Positions 36,498-46,968 of a stretch of DNA of 59,618 nt are shown in pieces. The stretch's first letter is position 1; every line of letters starts with the position of its first letter. The DNA is from Trebouxia sp. TZW2008 (taxonomy: Eukaryota > Chlorophyta > Trebouxiophyceae > Trebouxiales > Trebouxiaceae), in assembly GCA_002118135.1 (NCBI GenBank), contig BDIU01000125.1, positions 1 to 59,618 on the forward strand. Direction: 5' to 3'. A program made the translations under genes and the position numbers. Under the pieces are notes generated by a model, which saw only the letters and a program-made list of their open reading frames with translations, did no database searches and was not told where the DNA came from.

Positions 36498-37472
36498 TGC
36501 ATTTGCCAGCTGTTCCAGCTGGACTTTTTCTAGGGCATCTGCAATCAGGATAGGCCGAGTATTGTTTGTTACTTGTCTTGTCAATTGTTTTTAGGTGCAA
36601 GCTGTGATATGTTCATAGGTTAGATGTGTTTGTCAGGCGTGTTTCCTCATTCTGTCATCACAGGCTGTAGCAGTTTTGTTTCTGTAGTCCAGCATACCAG
36701 CCAAAGCAGGGCTGTTAGGGATCGTGCTCGCAAGAATCTCCAAAATCAAGCCACAGTGGCTTGAGCTGTGGAACCTTGCACTGTTGAGTGCAGTAGGCAT
36801 GTGTTAGTGCAGTATAAGCAGCCGCAGCAGCGCACAAGCTGTCAGCGATGAAGCAAATGCTAATGCACAGCCAATTTTGAAGCTTAGAGTCCTGGCAGCA
36901 GTACACTTGAAGCCAAGCTGTAGTCCAGGTGCTTAGCAACAGAAGGCAGTCAGCTTTCTTCTATTGGAGACATACTCAGGAGTCAGGCAAGCTTTGCTTA
37001 CATGAATTAACATATTTACACGTTGACAACCAGTGTCCAGCTCTAACGAGACACTTGTCTAGATCTTTACTCTCTAGAGACCACATGACACCTGCAGCCT
37101 CTGCATGCACAGCACGCAACAGCACAGCGATAGAAGTCTATTCAGACGGCAATTTCAGATCTAGAATGAATGGTTCCGCAGCACATGCTTGTGGTGCCCG
37201 TGTCAGTCATGCACTTGAAAGCTAGGCAGTCAGGTGCACTGCTTGCAGCATCTGGTAGTTTGCTCTGCTACCATCTACAAGCGTCTGTAGCAGCTGTGCA
37301 GAGCATCTTGTTGATGTCTGGATGACTCACGAGTCATCTCTTGACTTGGTGGTCAAAACCAATCATCACAAACGTCGGCACGGCGGGGCTCGAGCACGCC
37401 AGCCCGTCATTGTCTCTTGACCTGCGCTGCTCTGCATCTGCTCAGCGCTGCGGTGTGCATGCATTTGCCACC
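36498..37472. other. Intergenic, about 1 kb
   Basis: Between the lipase and SOUL genes. Short frames only; nothing recognised. Confidence 0.5.
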
Positions 37473-40089
37473 ATGGCACACTCTACCGGGCACCTCATGC
37501 AGAGCAAACAAGTGACAAATTTTCCTCTTGTACGGCCTTGCGGCTGCCGAAGACTTGCTGTCCGGCACGCGCAGCCTAGAAGTACAGCCCAGTCACGACG
37601 CATCCTGATGGCCGACGCAAGAAGCAGCCGGTCACGTGCAACAACGTCAACTCCCTTAGAAGTAGACATGCAGGTTTGTCAAGCTGACTAGCGCACTTCG
37701 CAAATGAGTTCTAGAGTTGACCTCTTGACGCGCAAACAACTGTTGAATGGAACAGGAGAAAGCAGACTTCCTGCGCAAGGACTTGACCCATCTTTTCGAT
37801 GATCAAGGCATCGATCAGTCAGCATTTGACAACAAGGTGGTCTTTGAGGACCCCATAACAAAGTACTCAAACGTGCAAGGTGCGAGGTTGCTGTTGCATA
37901 AGCTGCATAGGAACCGACACAAGGCTCTGACATAACGACCTCTGATGCCACAGGTTATGTCTTCAACATCAAAATGCTGCGGCGAGTGTTTGCCCCCACT
38001 TTTCAGCTGCATGATATCAAGCAGACAGCACAGAATGAACTCACAACAAGGTGGACAATGAGCATGCAGCTTACATTCAACAAATACAACCCCTTGAGAA
38101 AATATTGGGATCCTCAGCTACTTTTCACAGGGACATCAATCATGGGGGTCAACCCAGGCACAGGTGATCTTCCTCAAGCTGTGCTATCACAATCATGCCT
38201 GGTGTATGACCAGGCTGACGCTATGCTGCATACATTCTCACCAAACTTTCTGTGGCATTGTTGCCAGCGTAGAGGTCTTCCACATTGAGACGATCTGTAG
38301 CTTCGTTACGGGCATTGGCATCAAATCTTGTGGCATTCTTGACATCGCAGAAAGAAGCTTGTCACACATCTGCTGTTTGTGGCTATAGGTCGCTTCAACA
38401 AGCACATAGACACCTGGGACGCAGTCAAAAACCAGAAATACCTGAGCTTGGAGGCTGTCAGACACCTCTTTGGGCAGTTGTTGACCTTTTCCACAGCCCC
38501 AGAGTTGGACAGCCCAGCCTACACTGTCCTGAAAAAGCCTGCTGGCTATGAAGTGCGCAAGTAAGGCTTGCAATACAGACACACGACATACCAAGATGAA
38601 GTGACAGTTGCAGCAGTTCATTTCATGTCTGACAGCATTGTGCACAGCTGTCATAACAGCGACAATTTCTTACTGCCCAGCAGTAAGTGATTGTCAAAGA
38701 GCTGCAGCAGTGTCAAGAGTCAAGGCAAGCACATGGCGTACATAGATGCTGTTGCAGTCAGCAGTTCAAGTCATTGTTTTATCATCAATATGCAAAGCTG
38801 TTACCTCAACAATGATTGCTTGATGACCAGCGCTATCGCTTGTCAGGAGGCTGCAGCAGCAGTCATCAACATCTGTTGCAGAATGCCATGCAGATGCAAT
38901 ATGATAGCCTGACAAACCACAAAGAAAGGGTTTTGTTTAGCAAAGCCATTGTGTAGCTTGACACAAATTGCTGCAGCTGATGCAGGTACGGCAAATTTGT
39001 GGTAGCAGAGACTGACATGGACGCCTCCAGAAATGCAAACTCATCACAAGGCAGCCCAACAAGTACAGAGCCTCAGAGCCAGTCAGCCAGCAGTCAGAAT
39101 GTCAATCCAGCAGGGAATGGTACATCCGCTTTCAGAGCTTTGGCAGGCTATCTGTTTGGCAATAACGAGAGGCAAGAGAAAATGGCGATGACCATGCCGG
39201 TGTTCTCAGATAGCTCAGGCAGGATGCAGTTCTTTATGGGATCTGGCAAGGTGCAACTCCGCCAATAAACTGTCTGTAGTAGATAATTCATTTCATCGAC
39301 ATGTAGAGCCATGGTTGACAGGCATAGTTTTGTGCATGACCTCATGCATAGCACTGCATCATCATCATTGCATAATACGAGACATCGGCTAATGTGGCAG
39401 TAATGTCCAGGCTATTAACATTGCACTTGAGAAGTACCTTTCAACAACAACAATAAGATATTAGATGTCGTACACAGAAGGATGGTAACACCTGCTACCA
39501 TGCACGTTGGGGTTTGCTGCCCTGTCATGCATGCTTTACCTGTCACAAGTCTTGTCTTTTGTGCCATTTAGTACCACGTCTGCATGAACTGGCGGTCCCA
39601 AGACAGCAGAAACGATGCTGAAGAAGCTAAGGAGGCGGTCTAGCCTTGTCTGATGTCACATGTTATAGTTTCCTGTTTTGACTTTCTAGTATATCAATTT
39701 GGATCATAAACTGTTTTTTCGCTTGACCTTTCTCCCTCTTGTTTTTACTCGTTTCTTGAAACTTTCCTTGCTCTTTCTTGATCTTATGTTTTGTCCTTGT
39801 GCAGGACAAGAGCAACTTACCTGCACCAAATGATGACCAAGTGCGGTGCGTAGAAATGCCAGGAGGGCTTTTTGCGGTCACGTCTTTCAGCGGCAAGGCC
39901 AATCAGCAGCAAGCCAAAGCACAGTTGTCAAAGCTGCAAGCTGCCCTAGCAAGGGACAAGATTCTGGTTGCCTCAGATGACTGGCTGCTAGCCAGGTACA
40001 ATGACCCCTCCACAAAAGGGCCTTTCAGACGGAACGAAGTGATGGTGCCAGTGAAAGATTTTGATATATGGGCTCCATTAGGCAAGTGA
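37473..40089 (+). CDS. SOUL heme-binding protein with N-terminal DUF2358-like domain, 418 aa
   Basis: Six exons, phases matching: 37473-37673, 37756-37879, 37954-38163, 38389-38560, 38986-39250, 39805-40089 (TGA). The start has a good context (GCCACCATGG). The first 55 residues are Ser/Arg-rich and nearly free of acidic residues, like a chloroplast transit peptide. Residues about 68-190 (F-L-R-K-D-L-T-H-L-F, V-V-F-E-D-P-I, F-N-I-K-M-L-R-R-V-F) match the SnoaL-like DUF2358 region that precedes SOUL in plant and algal proteins. The SOUL domain follows: G-Y-E-V-R-K-Y-G-K-F-V-V-A-E-T, A-F-R-A-L-A-G-Y-L-F-G, E-K-M-A-M-T-M-P-V-F. SOUL proteins bind tetrapyrroles; plastid members are linked to plastoglobules, the eyespot and chlorophyll turnover. 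A Ser/Gln/Asn insert splits the SOUL domain. Confidence 0.93.
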
Positions 40090-40099
40090 TGCAGCTAGG

Positions 40100-40330
40100 A
40101 AGGCCAATCAGCAGCAAGCAAGCCCACAGCTGCCAAAGCTGCAAGGTGCATCAGCACTAGACAAGATTCTGATTGCCTCAGCTGAATGGCTGCTAGCCAG
40201 GTATGTTGACCCATTCACAAAAGGTCCTTTCAGGCAATCCACTAAAGGTCCTTTCAGGCAATCCACTACAGGTCCTTTCAGGCGGGATGGATTCATGGTG
40301 CCAGTGAAAGATGTTATGGCTTAGGCAAGT
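40100..40330 (+). repeat. Downstream copy of SOUL last exon with internal triplication
   Basis: Repeats about 39890-40085 (K-A-N-Q-Q-Q-A.., W-L-L-A-R-Y, G-P-F-R-R, V-P-V-K-D) with frameshifts. Inside it GGTCCTTTCAGGC is repeated three times at 19-20 bp spacing. It lies beyond the stop codon, so it is not an alternative exon. Confidence 0.93.
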
Positions 40331-41008
40331 GATGCTGCTGAAAACTAGGCTGTTTTGGGCGCAAGTGGCAGGCAAAATGCGGTGTCAGTACAGACAACTG
40401 TTGTCATTGTATTGTGAGATCTGTGACATGCTACGCTGCCATACTACATGCGGCCTGGGCATGGTGCTTTGATGTGTTACAGCTTGTGGCACTGCTTCTG
40501 AGTGGGCTGCAAGCTCCAGTTGTTGTTGCTACAAACCTTTTTTCTGCCTTCTGTACAGGCTGAGCTTGAGCTTGCGCTTGTCAATGATAAATACAAAGCT
40601 TGACAAGCAATGTCAGGGATGGCAAAGGTTATGTGTACTGCGCCTTGTCAACCTGTTGGAAGTTTGTACTAGCTGCTTGACACGTGCGTATGCCCAGACT
40701 GTAAGCGCAAAATTGCAGCATTTTGTGCTTCTCATGCTTGGGCCTGTGTGTGAAGCTAAGATTGACAGTGTGGAAGCCTTTGTCTAATGTTTTGAGGTGG
40801 AGCTATGCTATTTGTAGTTGAGAGTGCTGTTTTGAATGATGTCAATGTGAGACTGTGAGTCAAGCTTGCTAACCAGTATCGGCCTGGGAACTTGCCTAGC
40901 AACTGCAGCCTTGTGCTTGGGCTTCTCTCAAACTGATGGAAATGCTGACCTTCAATGAGATACACAAGACACAAATAAATACAATAATTGCTGCTATCCA
41001 ACAAGGTT
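40331..41008. other. Intergenic, nothing recognised
   Basis: Separates the host-like SOUL gene from the atypical island on the - strand. Confidence 0.45.
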
Positions 41009-42010
41009 TCATGCTTGTAGTATTGGCATATAATCACTCCTTCGATGACTTGCAAACAGATAAAACATAAAGCATTTGTATTTCAAGAAACCGAACATAT
41101 TTCCAAAGCCAGATTTACGAGCAACATTTTCTTTTTCTTCTGCAATGATGTCTTCTTGGAGTTCGGCTGCATTGACTAACGTAGAGTCAGATGGTTGAAG
41201 ATGCACTATAAAACTGTCCCCGCGCTAGACATAATGTACTTTCAAAGCTTCCAATACCTCTCGCACAGCTGACGGAATAGCCTTACCGGGGTTGATCACA
41301 TTGATTTTGTAGACATTTCCAAACTCATTAGCATCCTCCTAAAAGCAGGCCAAGCGTCTTTTCAACATGAGTTTTCCTGTCCCACTAGTGTGCCCATGCA
41401 CATCCAAAGTCACTCGCAATTCCTTTCCTTCGTTGAGCTCCCGAGTGAAGAGTCGCTCTTTCTGTCCAATAGGCATGTTCGCACAGGTAACATCCTTTCC
41501 GAAATACCTAGCTGGAACAAAGTCCTTGTGCTTCACAACTTGGAATCTACATAAGTGTGACTCGTTCTCAGTAAGAAACAACTTTCCATCCGGATCAATT
41601 GCAACATAGTGACCTTCATGTTCACCAGCCTGCAAAGTGATAGTGTTGTTCTTGCCATTCCAAATCAAGTCAGATGTCTGATATGATAATGGCCCACCAT
41701 GTTTTGGGTGCATCTTGTTGTCTTTGATGTAGACCTTGAAGCTGGTTGCGCCATTGGTTAGTGATGCCAACTGAGCAGTGTCATTGTAGCCCATGCGAAT
41801 GCCATTGCTGCTTCGAAACTCCGGAGAAACTCTGGATCCATGGTGCAGCAGTGTATGCCACAGTGAGTTGGCACTTCGATAAATCTCTCTTCGATTTTGC
41901 AGATTCGATTTCTGGAATACTTCAGCCGCTCTTTCAGCCTCACCACCAAAGACTCTGGTGCAATTCTGGCCTAGAGAAACAGAAGAATCTCCCGCGCATG
42001 CGTTAAACAT
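41009..42010 (-). CDS. Atypical beta-rich protein with two in-frame UAG codons
   Basis: From ATG at 42010 the frame reads 223 residues to a TAG at 41341-41339, then 37 more sense codons to a second TAG at 41227-41225, then on to TGA at 41011-41009. The first part contains spaced motifs (S-F-K-V-Y-I-K-D-N-K, H-Y-V-A-I-D-P-D-G-K-L-F-L-T, L-C-R-F-Q-V-V-K-H-K) that suggest a beta-trefoil or fascin-like fold; the family is not recognised. Residues after the stops still look coding (N-E-F-G-N-V-Y-K-I-N-V-I-N-P-G-K). Either the gene is a recent pseudogene, the product ends at the first TAG, or UAG is read through. No introns; base composition looks lower in GC than its neighbours. Confidence 0.6.
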
Positions 42011-42099
42011 TCCTGATGATGTCCGGTGGCAGCTCGGACCAGCTAGCCATGAATAAACTTGCTAATAAATAATATAACTATAAGGCTATCCGAGCGTTG

Positions 42100-42816
42100 T
42101 TAATATAAAACTTTAGGTTTCTCATGCCCAACATGTACTGATGTATCTAGCATGATATCTACTTTGAGATAACGAATTTTATCACAAAGAAAACTGTCTT
42201 CACTAGATAAAGGAGAGTGAAAGTTGTCCATTGCATTGAGGTTGCTGTCATAATAAAACCATGGACCTGGCAATCTTTCCAAAATGCCTGTTTTCATGCA
42301 AAAGAATCCCATTCCACATGTATGTAACTTCAGGTAAGTATTATAATAATGCTTATTGATATCTTCTGGAGTTAGCCATTTGCCACAGTTGCTTAATTTG
42401 TTTCGGATTTTTGCTTCAGAGGCTGCCGCAAGAGCCATTACAACCTCACCACAAGCAGTTGTAACGTCAAACGGTGAATCGAGAAGTTTGAAAAAATCAT
42501 CCGGCTTGAAAGTCTGATCAGAATCTATCCACATGATGTAATCAAATGGCACGCCACCAAAAGGAGCTTCTCCAATTGTGAAAGAAGGCTCGTTTGGAAG
42601 AACACCTAGACAAATGGGCCTTGTTTTAGTTACACCACATGAGCTGTAGCCTTGTCTCAGCATGACCGTCAGATCTCTTTGTTTGCAAGCAGCTAGCTGT
42701 TCAGACCAGCACAGCAAGAATTTGTCAGATAGTTGCTTTCCCGGCAGACGGAAAACTACCCGTTCTTTTGTGCCCTGAGATAATAACATAGGCTCTGGCG
42801 AAGCAGTCGGAGGCAT
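42100..42816 (-). CDS. Putative glycosyltransferase, GT-A-like with D-S-D motif, 238 aa
   Basis: Intronless frame ending in TAA. The core reads F-D-Y-I-M-W-I-D-S-D-Q-T-F with a DxD-type metal and nucleotide-sugar motif at residues 98-100. It continues P-D-D-F-F-K-L-L, then an acceptor-side stretch C-G-M-G-F-F-C-M-K-T-G-I-L-E-R-L-P-G-P-W-F and S-S-E-D-S-F-L-C-D-K. This order (DxD strand, G-x-G-F, E-D near the C-terminus) is typical of small GT-A enzymes in large DNA viruses of algae, amoebae and bacteria; origin by transfer is inference. The start at 42816 is the first ATG; the protein lacks a signal peptide. It lies 89 bp upstream of the beta-rich gene on the same strand. Confidence 0.8.
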   Translation of the reverse strand: MPPTASPEPMLLSQGTKERVVFRLPGKQLSDKFLLCWSEQLAACKQRDLTVMLRQGYSSCGVTKTRPICLGVLPNEPSFTIGEAPFGGVPFDYIMWIDSDQTFKPDDFFKLLDSPFDVTTACGEVVMALAAASEAKIRNKLSNCGKWLTPEDINKHYYNTYLKLHTCGMGFFCMKTGILERLPGPWFYYDSNLNAMDNFHSPLSSEDSFLCDKIRYLKVDIMLDTSVHVGHEKPKVLY

Positions 42817-43198
42817 TGCATAAGTTTGCTTTACTGAAATGTTTTCAATTTTGCTCTATGAGATATTTGATGACTTCCATGAAGTTGTCCAAGCGGATTG
42901 GACAGCGTCAACAAATCAGAACTGCATGTTTTGGAGCAGTATTGCTTTAGCCGAATTGTAATTTTCTTTATGCCATCCTTCAAGAATAGTAAGGAGCCAC
43001 CCAGGTCATGTTTACATTTTGCAGCTTTTCAATTGCCTGCCAAATGCTGAACTTTTGATGTACATAGAATACAATGAGATACTACAAACACAACTTTATT
43101 TTTGCCATTCATACCTTGTGAACAGTACACCATACATCTGTTTGCATGAACAAGTAATGACTTAGCTGTAATGTTAAAAAAACATGACATACGCATTG
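42817..43198. other. AT-rich spacer within the atypical island
   Basis: No coding region recognised; AT-rich by eye compared with the flanking host genes. Confidence 0.5.
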
Positions 43199-44287
43199 TC
43201 ACTCTGTCCTTTGTCTCTTTGTCTCACTTAGCCGCTTTTGCAATTCCTCGTACTTTGTAACCGCATGTTCCTTTTCTGCAATCGCCTGTTCCTTTTCTGC
43301 AATCGCCTGTTTCTTTTCAACAACTTCTTTTTCAATTGTTGCATTCAGCTCAGCAATTCTAGCTGCTGGTACAGCAAGTACATGAGCAGCTCTTTTCATC
43401 GCTTCCTTAGCAGCCTCATTCACCTGTCGAAGTACTGCCAAATTTGGAAATTCTTGCCCAGGGAATAGATGTGAAAACACCATAGAGAAAGCTTCGTTGG
43501 TGGTCTCCACTGCATTCAGATCTGGATCAAACATGGCTAACGATCTGCTGCTATGAATAACCCAACAGTCATTCTCTCGCCTTGACTCAAAGAAGCGCCA
43601 ATTGAACGCATCTGTCAAAGCGGCACAAGTCCCGCTGTTTTTGTGGTCGCTTGCGCTGATCAACTCTGCCAAGGTCTGCCATAAATATGCCTCATTTGCG
43701 ATGTTGTCTTTGACTTCAATAGTCAGCAGGATGTTGTCAAGCTCTTCTGTGTTGACAACAGTAAAGTCGATGGTTGCTGGCACTTTGTGGCGACCAGCAA
43801 AGCGACGCTCATAGTGGATCACACGTCCAGAGTCTAGCAGTTCATGGTCAGCTATTTCATTGTCCTTGAGCTGTAACAACATTCTGCCTTGTGAAAATCT
43901 TGCAAAACTCTTCAACACCTCATACACATAGAAGTACTGTGACGTTTGATGCCTCGACTCTGTGATGCGCTGTGTGAGCTTGAGTTGGCATCCCATTTCA
44001 CCAGACAGCCAATCCAGCAAAACATCGTAGTCCAACATGCCACTGCACTTGACGTTTGACGAAGCTGTGGGGTTGTGCACTGAAACGTCAAGCCGAACGT
44101 CGGGAAACTTGTCTGAGAACGCCTTTCTGGAGTCGATGTTGCTGGCCATGTCGTCAACCTCAGGGTCAATATCAAGAGAAGCTACTAGCGACCCTTCACG
44201 TCTGCAAAACAAGACAACGATTTTGGTGTGAGAAAACAACTTGCGACTCAACATCACCAGCTACCTTGTTTCAGCCATGCTGATCAT
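43199..44287 (-). CDS. PD-(D/E)XK nuclease-like protein with coiled-coil tail, 341 aa
   Basis: Two exons in phase: 44287-44265 (M-I-S-M-A-E-T-R) and 44201-43199, with a 63-base intron (GTAGCT to TTGCAG). The middle contains T-I-D-F-T-V-V-N, then I-L-L-T-I-E-V-K-D and a helix L-W-Q-T-L-A-E-L. Candidate residues D153, E170, K172 and Q183 fit the D-x(n)-E-x-K plus Q pattern of restriction-endonuclease-fold domains. It is followed by A-A-L-T-D-A-F-N-W-R-F-F, as in nuclease-like domains of Crinkler-type and transposon-associated proteins. The tail is a heptad-like repeat of A-E-K-E-Q-A-I. Function is not shown by sequence alone; it may act on nucleic acid. Confidence 0.7.
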
Positions 44288-44592
44288 CGAAACGTAAGGT
44301 GCGTGGCTCCATCAATAAGGCACTCTGCTTATTCAGTCAGTCGGCTTGCCACAAACGTCCTAATCAGCTGCTCTGACGACAAACCTAGTCAGTAACCCTA
44401 AGTGGAAAAAGCGCCAAAATGCTAGGGAAGGAACGCGTCAAAATACACTACTAGCTTGACTTCCGCATAACAAAGAGCAAATGAGCACTGGAAACGCTGC
44501 AGCTTTAGCTTATGAACGCAACCTCAGAGAAGCTACCAGAAAAGGTGCCTGCGCCGAAATCAGGAGAATCTCCGAGATCGCCCAGAGAAATC

Positions 44593-44805
44593 CAGCAAAA
44601 GTGCAACTAATATACTGATAGGATTTGTAGGAGATGTTGAGACGACACAGGCACCTTTCATTATCATATTTCAAACACATTCAAATGGTTCGGATAAATC
44701 ACAAGTCTCTCCTATAAATCCTATTAGTATATTAGTTGCACTTTTGCTGAACCATCTGAACGTGTATGAAATATAATAATGAAAGGTGCCTGTGTCGTCT
44801 CAACA
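44593..44805. repeat. Two interleaved inverted repeats
   Basis: Arm C (44593-44634, 42 nt) pairs with 44708-44749, and arm A (44635-44691, 57 nt) pairs with 44749-44805, each with only a few mismatches. The order is C, A, C-reverse, A-reverse, so the two hairpins overlap like an H-type pseudoknot. It could be two overlapping MITE-like elements. No coding capacity. Confidence 0.92.
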
Positions 44806-44901
44806 TGTTCAGGAGGTTCAGACAGCTGTCTGTCAGTATGCTCTCATGCAAGCTTCGTGCTGCCTCTATAGACACAAAGCTCCCGTTATGACGTCTGACA
44901 T

Positions 44902-45114
44902 TTAGACCTTTTCTTTCCCTATCTTGCTCATGCAAGCCGTCCAGCCGTGGTCATTGAGCGTCTTGCAGTGCTCGCTGCACGCTTCACATGCCTGTTGGTA
45001 TGGACAGCAGATAGAGAGCTGCTCCTTCATCATGATGGTTTCAAGCATTCGCATTTCCAAAATGTTCCGGGGAAGAGTCCCCAAAAATGACGGCCGGCGT
45101 GAAATATTCGACAA
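44902..45114 (-). CDS. Small Cys-containing protein, 70 aa
   Basis: Frame from ATG at 45114 to TAA at 44902. It has five cysteines clustered in the second half (I-C-C-P-Y-Q-Q-A-C-E-A-C-S-E-H-C) and an amphipathic start. It is divergent from the G-patch gene 70 bp away. Composition is protein-like but I recognise no family. Confidence 0.45.
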   Translation of the reverse strand: MSNISRRPSFLGTLPRNILEMRMLETIMMKEQLSICCPYQQACEACSEHCKTLNDHGWTACMSKIGKEKV

Positions 45115-45183
45115 AACATGTGCGTCAAAGCTGGGCCATGCCAGCCATGCCAGGCATTCAGTGTGTTAAGGCGCAATGTCCTA

Positions 45184-46465
45184 ATGGCGCAGACAAGCAA
45201 CAAAGCACAATTGCTTGAATCGATTGCTTTACGTGACGAGTGTATACGACGCTCTGTGGCAGAATCCCTGTTGTGTGATCCTGCATTCCCTGTGCCTGAA
45301 GCGTCCTGTATAGGCCCTGCTACTCACGTTGACGCAAGTAGCGACTGGGTAGAGCAAACACAACCCGAGGGAAATCAGTTTGTTGATTGGTCGCAGTTGG
45401 CAAAGCGGCCTGCCTCTCGCCACTGGTGCATTGAGGGCTTGAGTGTCCAGGCTTCCCCAGATCATATAGACAGTGATACAGAGACGTCCGTTTGCCAGCA
45501 TTGTGGACTGTCAAGCCCACTCGAACGCACCGAAACTCAAGCCTTTCTAGTTTTCTTGCATACTATCAAGCAGCAAATTACTGCTTTATTAGAGACAGAG
45601 GAAAATGCTCTGGAGCTGCCAAAAGTCAAAGGCAGAGGAAATCAGAGAAGGGTAAGCTGCTAGTTGCAGGGCCATGTCAAAGACTCCTTTTCTTAGTCTA
45701 CAAAAGATCATGACCCCCACGGTTTTGTATCATGCCGTCACAGAGCCTGTTTTGTTCCTGAGAATGCAAATGTTTGCAGGTTAAGTCTTTGGCCAAACTC
45801 TATGGACTTGAGCCAAGACATTGTGGTAGAATGGGCACTACCCTGTTCAAAACTGAACATGCAGGTATCCCGGACCTTGACAAGCAGTGTCAGGTGAGGT
45901 GACCAAATCTCAAGCTCAGAGCTTGTAAAGGAGGGCGTGTGTAACAGATTTGCACAGAGGCAGTAAATTGCGCCTGTACAAACCTATGAGTTGAATTTCA
46001 AAAGCCGCCTACTAAGTGCTTGTACCAAACGAATATATCCATGAATGAGGACTCACATCTGACAATGCTGAAGACTGTGTGTTGTTGGCAAGACTAGTTG
46101 GTATGCAGGTGGATACGCTTCTGAGCACAGGCATAGTACCCTACATTCCCAGCATGCAAAGACCTTTGAAGATATATGACACAAACCACGCACAGAAAGT
46201 TGCCAACGCGGCTGCAAAAATGCCAAAGAAGAAGAAACAGAAGAAGAAGAAAAGGGAATGTTCAACTGCTGGAAATGCAGCAGACACCACAAGCACAGCA
46301 ACAGTGCAGGTTGATGCACCAGCGTTGGATGGCAACAATGTTGGGAACAGGATGCTGTTGCATATGGGATGGAAAGCAGGCACTGGCCTTGGCCTTGCAT
46401 CACAAGGGCGAACAGAACCTGTCCCTGTCATCAAGCGTCGTAAGAAGCTTGGGCTAGGGGCTTGA
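45184..46465 (+). CDS. G-patch domain protein, R3H/G-patch type, 312 aa
   Basis: Three exons, all phase 0: 45184-45651, 45780-45893, 46109-46465. The start M-A-Q-T-S-N-K-A-Q is the first plausible ATG. The middle exon (V-K-S-L-A-K-L-Y-G-L-E-P-R-H-C-G, then F-K-T-E-H-A-G-I-P-D) resembles the R3H-like part of R3H/G-patch proteins. A lysine-rich stretch follows, likely nuclear targeting. The C-terminus is a full G-patch (G-N-R-M-L-L-H-M-G-W-K-A-G-T-G-L-G, ending L-G-L-G-A). G-patch proteins activate DEAH helicases in splicing or ribosome biogenesis; relation to yeast Sqs1 is inference. Confidence 0.85.
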
Positions 46466-46968
46466 GCTCAAAAGCAGCTGCTGGTTTGACATTCTTCCAG
46501 CATTACTGTTGCTGTATTGAACTGTACAAGCAGATTATCGTTCCAGCATTGGACTGATCTAGCAGATTAGTGTTCCAGCATTGAACTGTACAAGCAGATA
46601 CACTGAGGCAGACAACATGCATATGTATACGCTGAGAATTGCTTTTATTCACACACGCTCCTGTCTGGATGTCTACCGTCAGTAGCGCAAGTCTTCTTTC
46701 TTTCCAAGCAGAGGCCGACAAATCTGCTAACACTGTCAGGTCTTGCTAGGTAGGTATCATTGATGCAATGCATGATCAAACCTTCCATGCCTACTACACT
46801 GGATGCACTGTTGCTCAGGCAATTTACTGCTGCTGTACGCACCCAGCAGGGTTGCAAAACCTCATGAGCAAGCATGCGAATGATGATGCCCCGATGTTGC
46901 CATGTCTGTGTAGGCATAGTGTGCAACTGTTGGACTGTTGTACAAAAGCTTACAGAGACTGTTTCACA
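46466..46968. other. Convergent 3' flanks with a short direct repeat
   Basis: Between the G-patch and CFAP221 stops. The phrase TTCCAGCATTG..CTG...AAGCAGAT recurs three or four times at 46495-46605 with 35-40 bp spacing. Confidence 0.6.
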
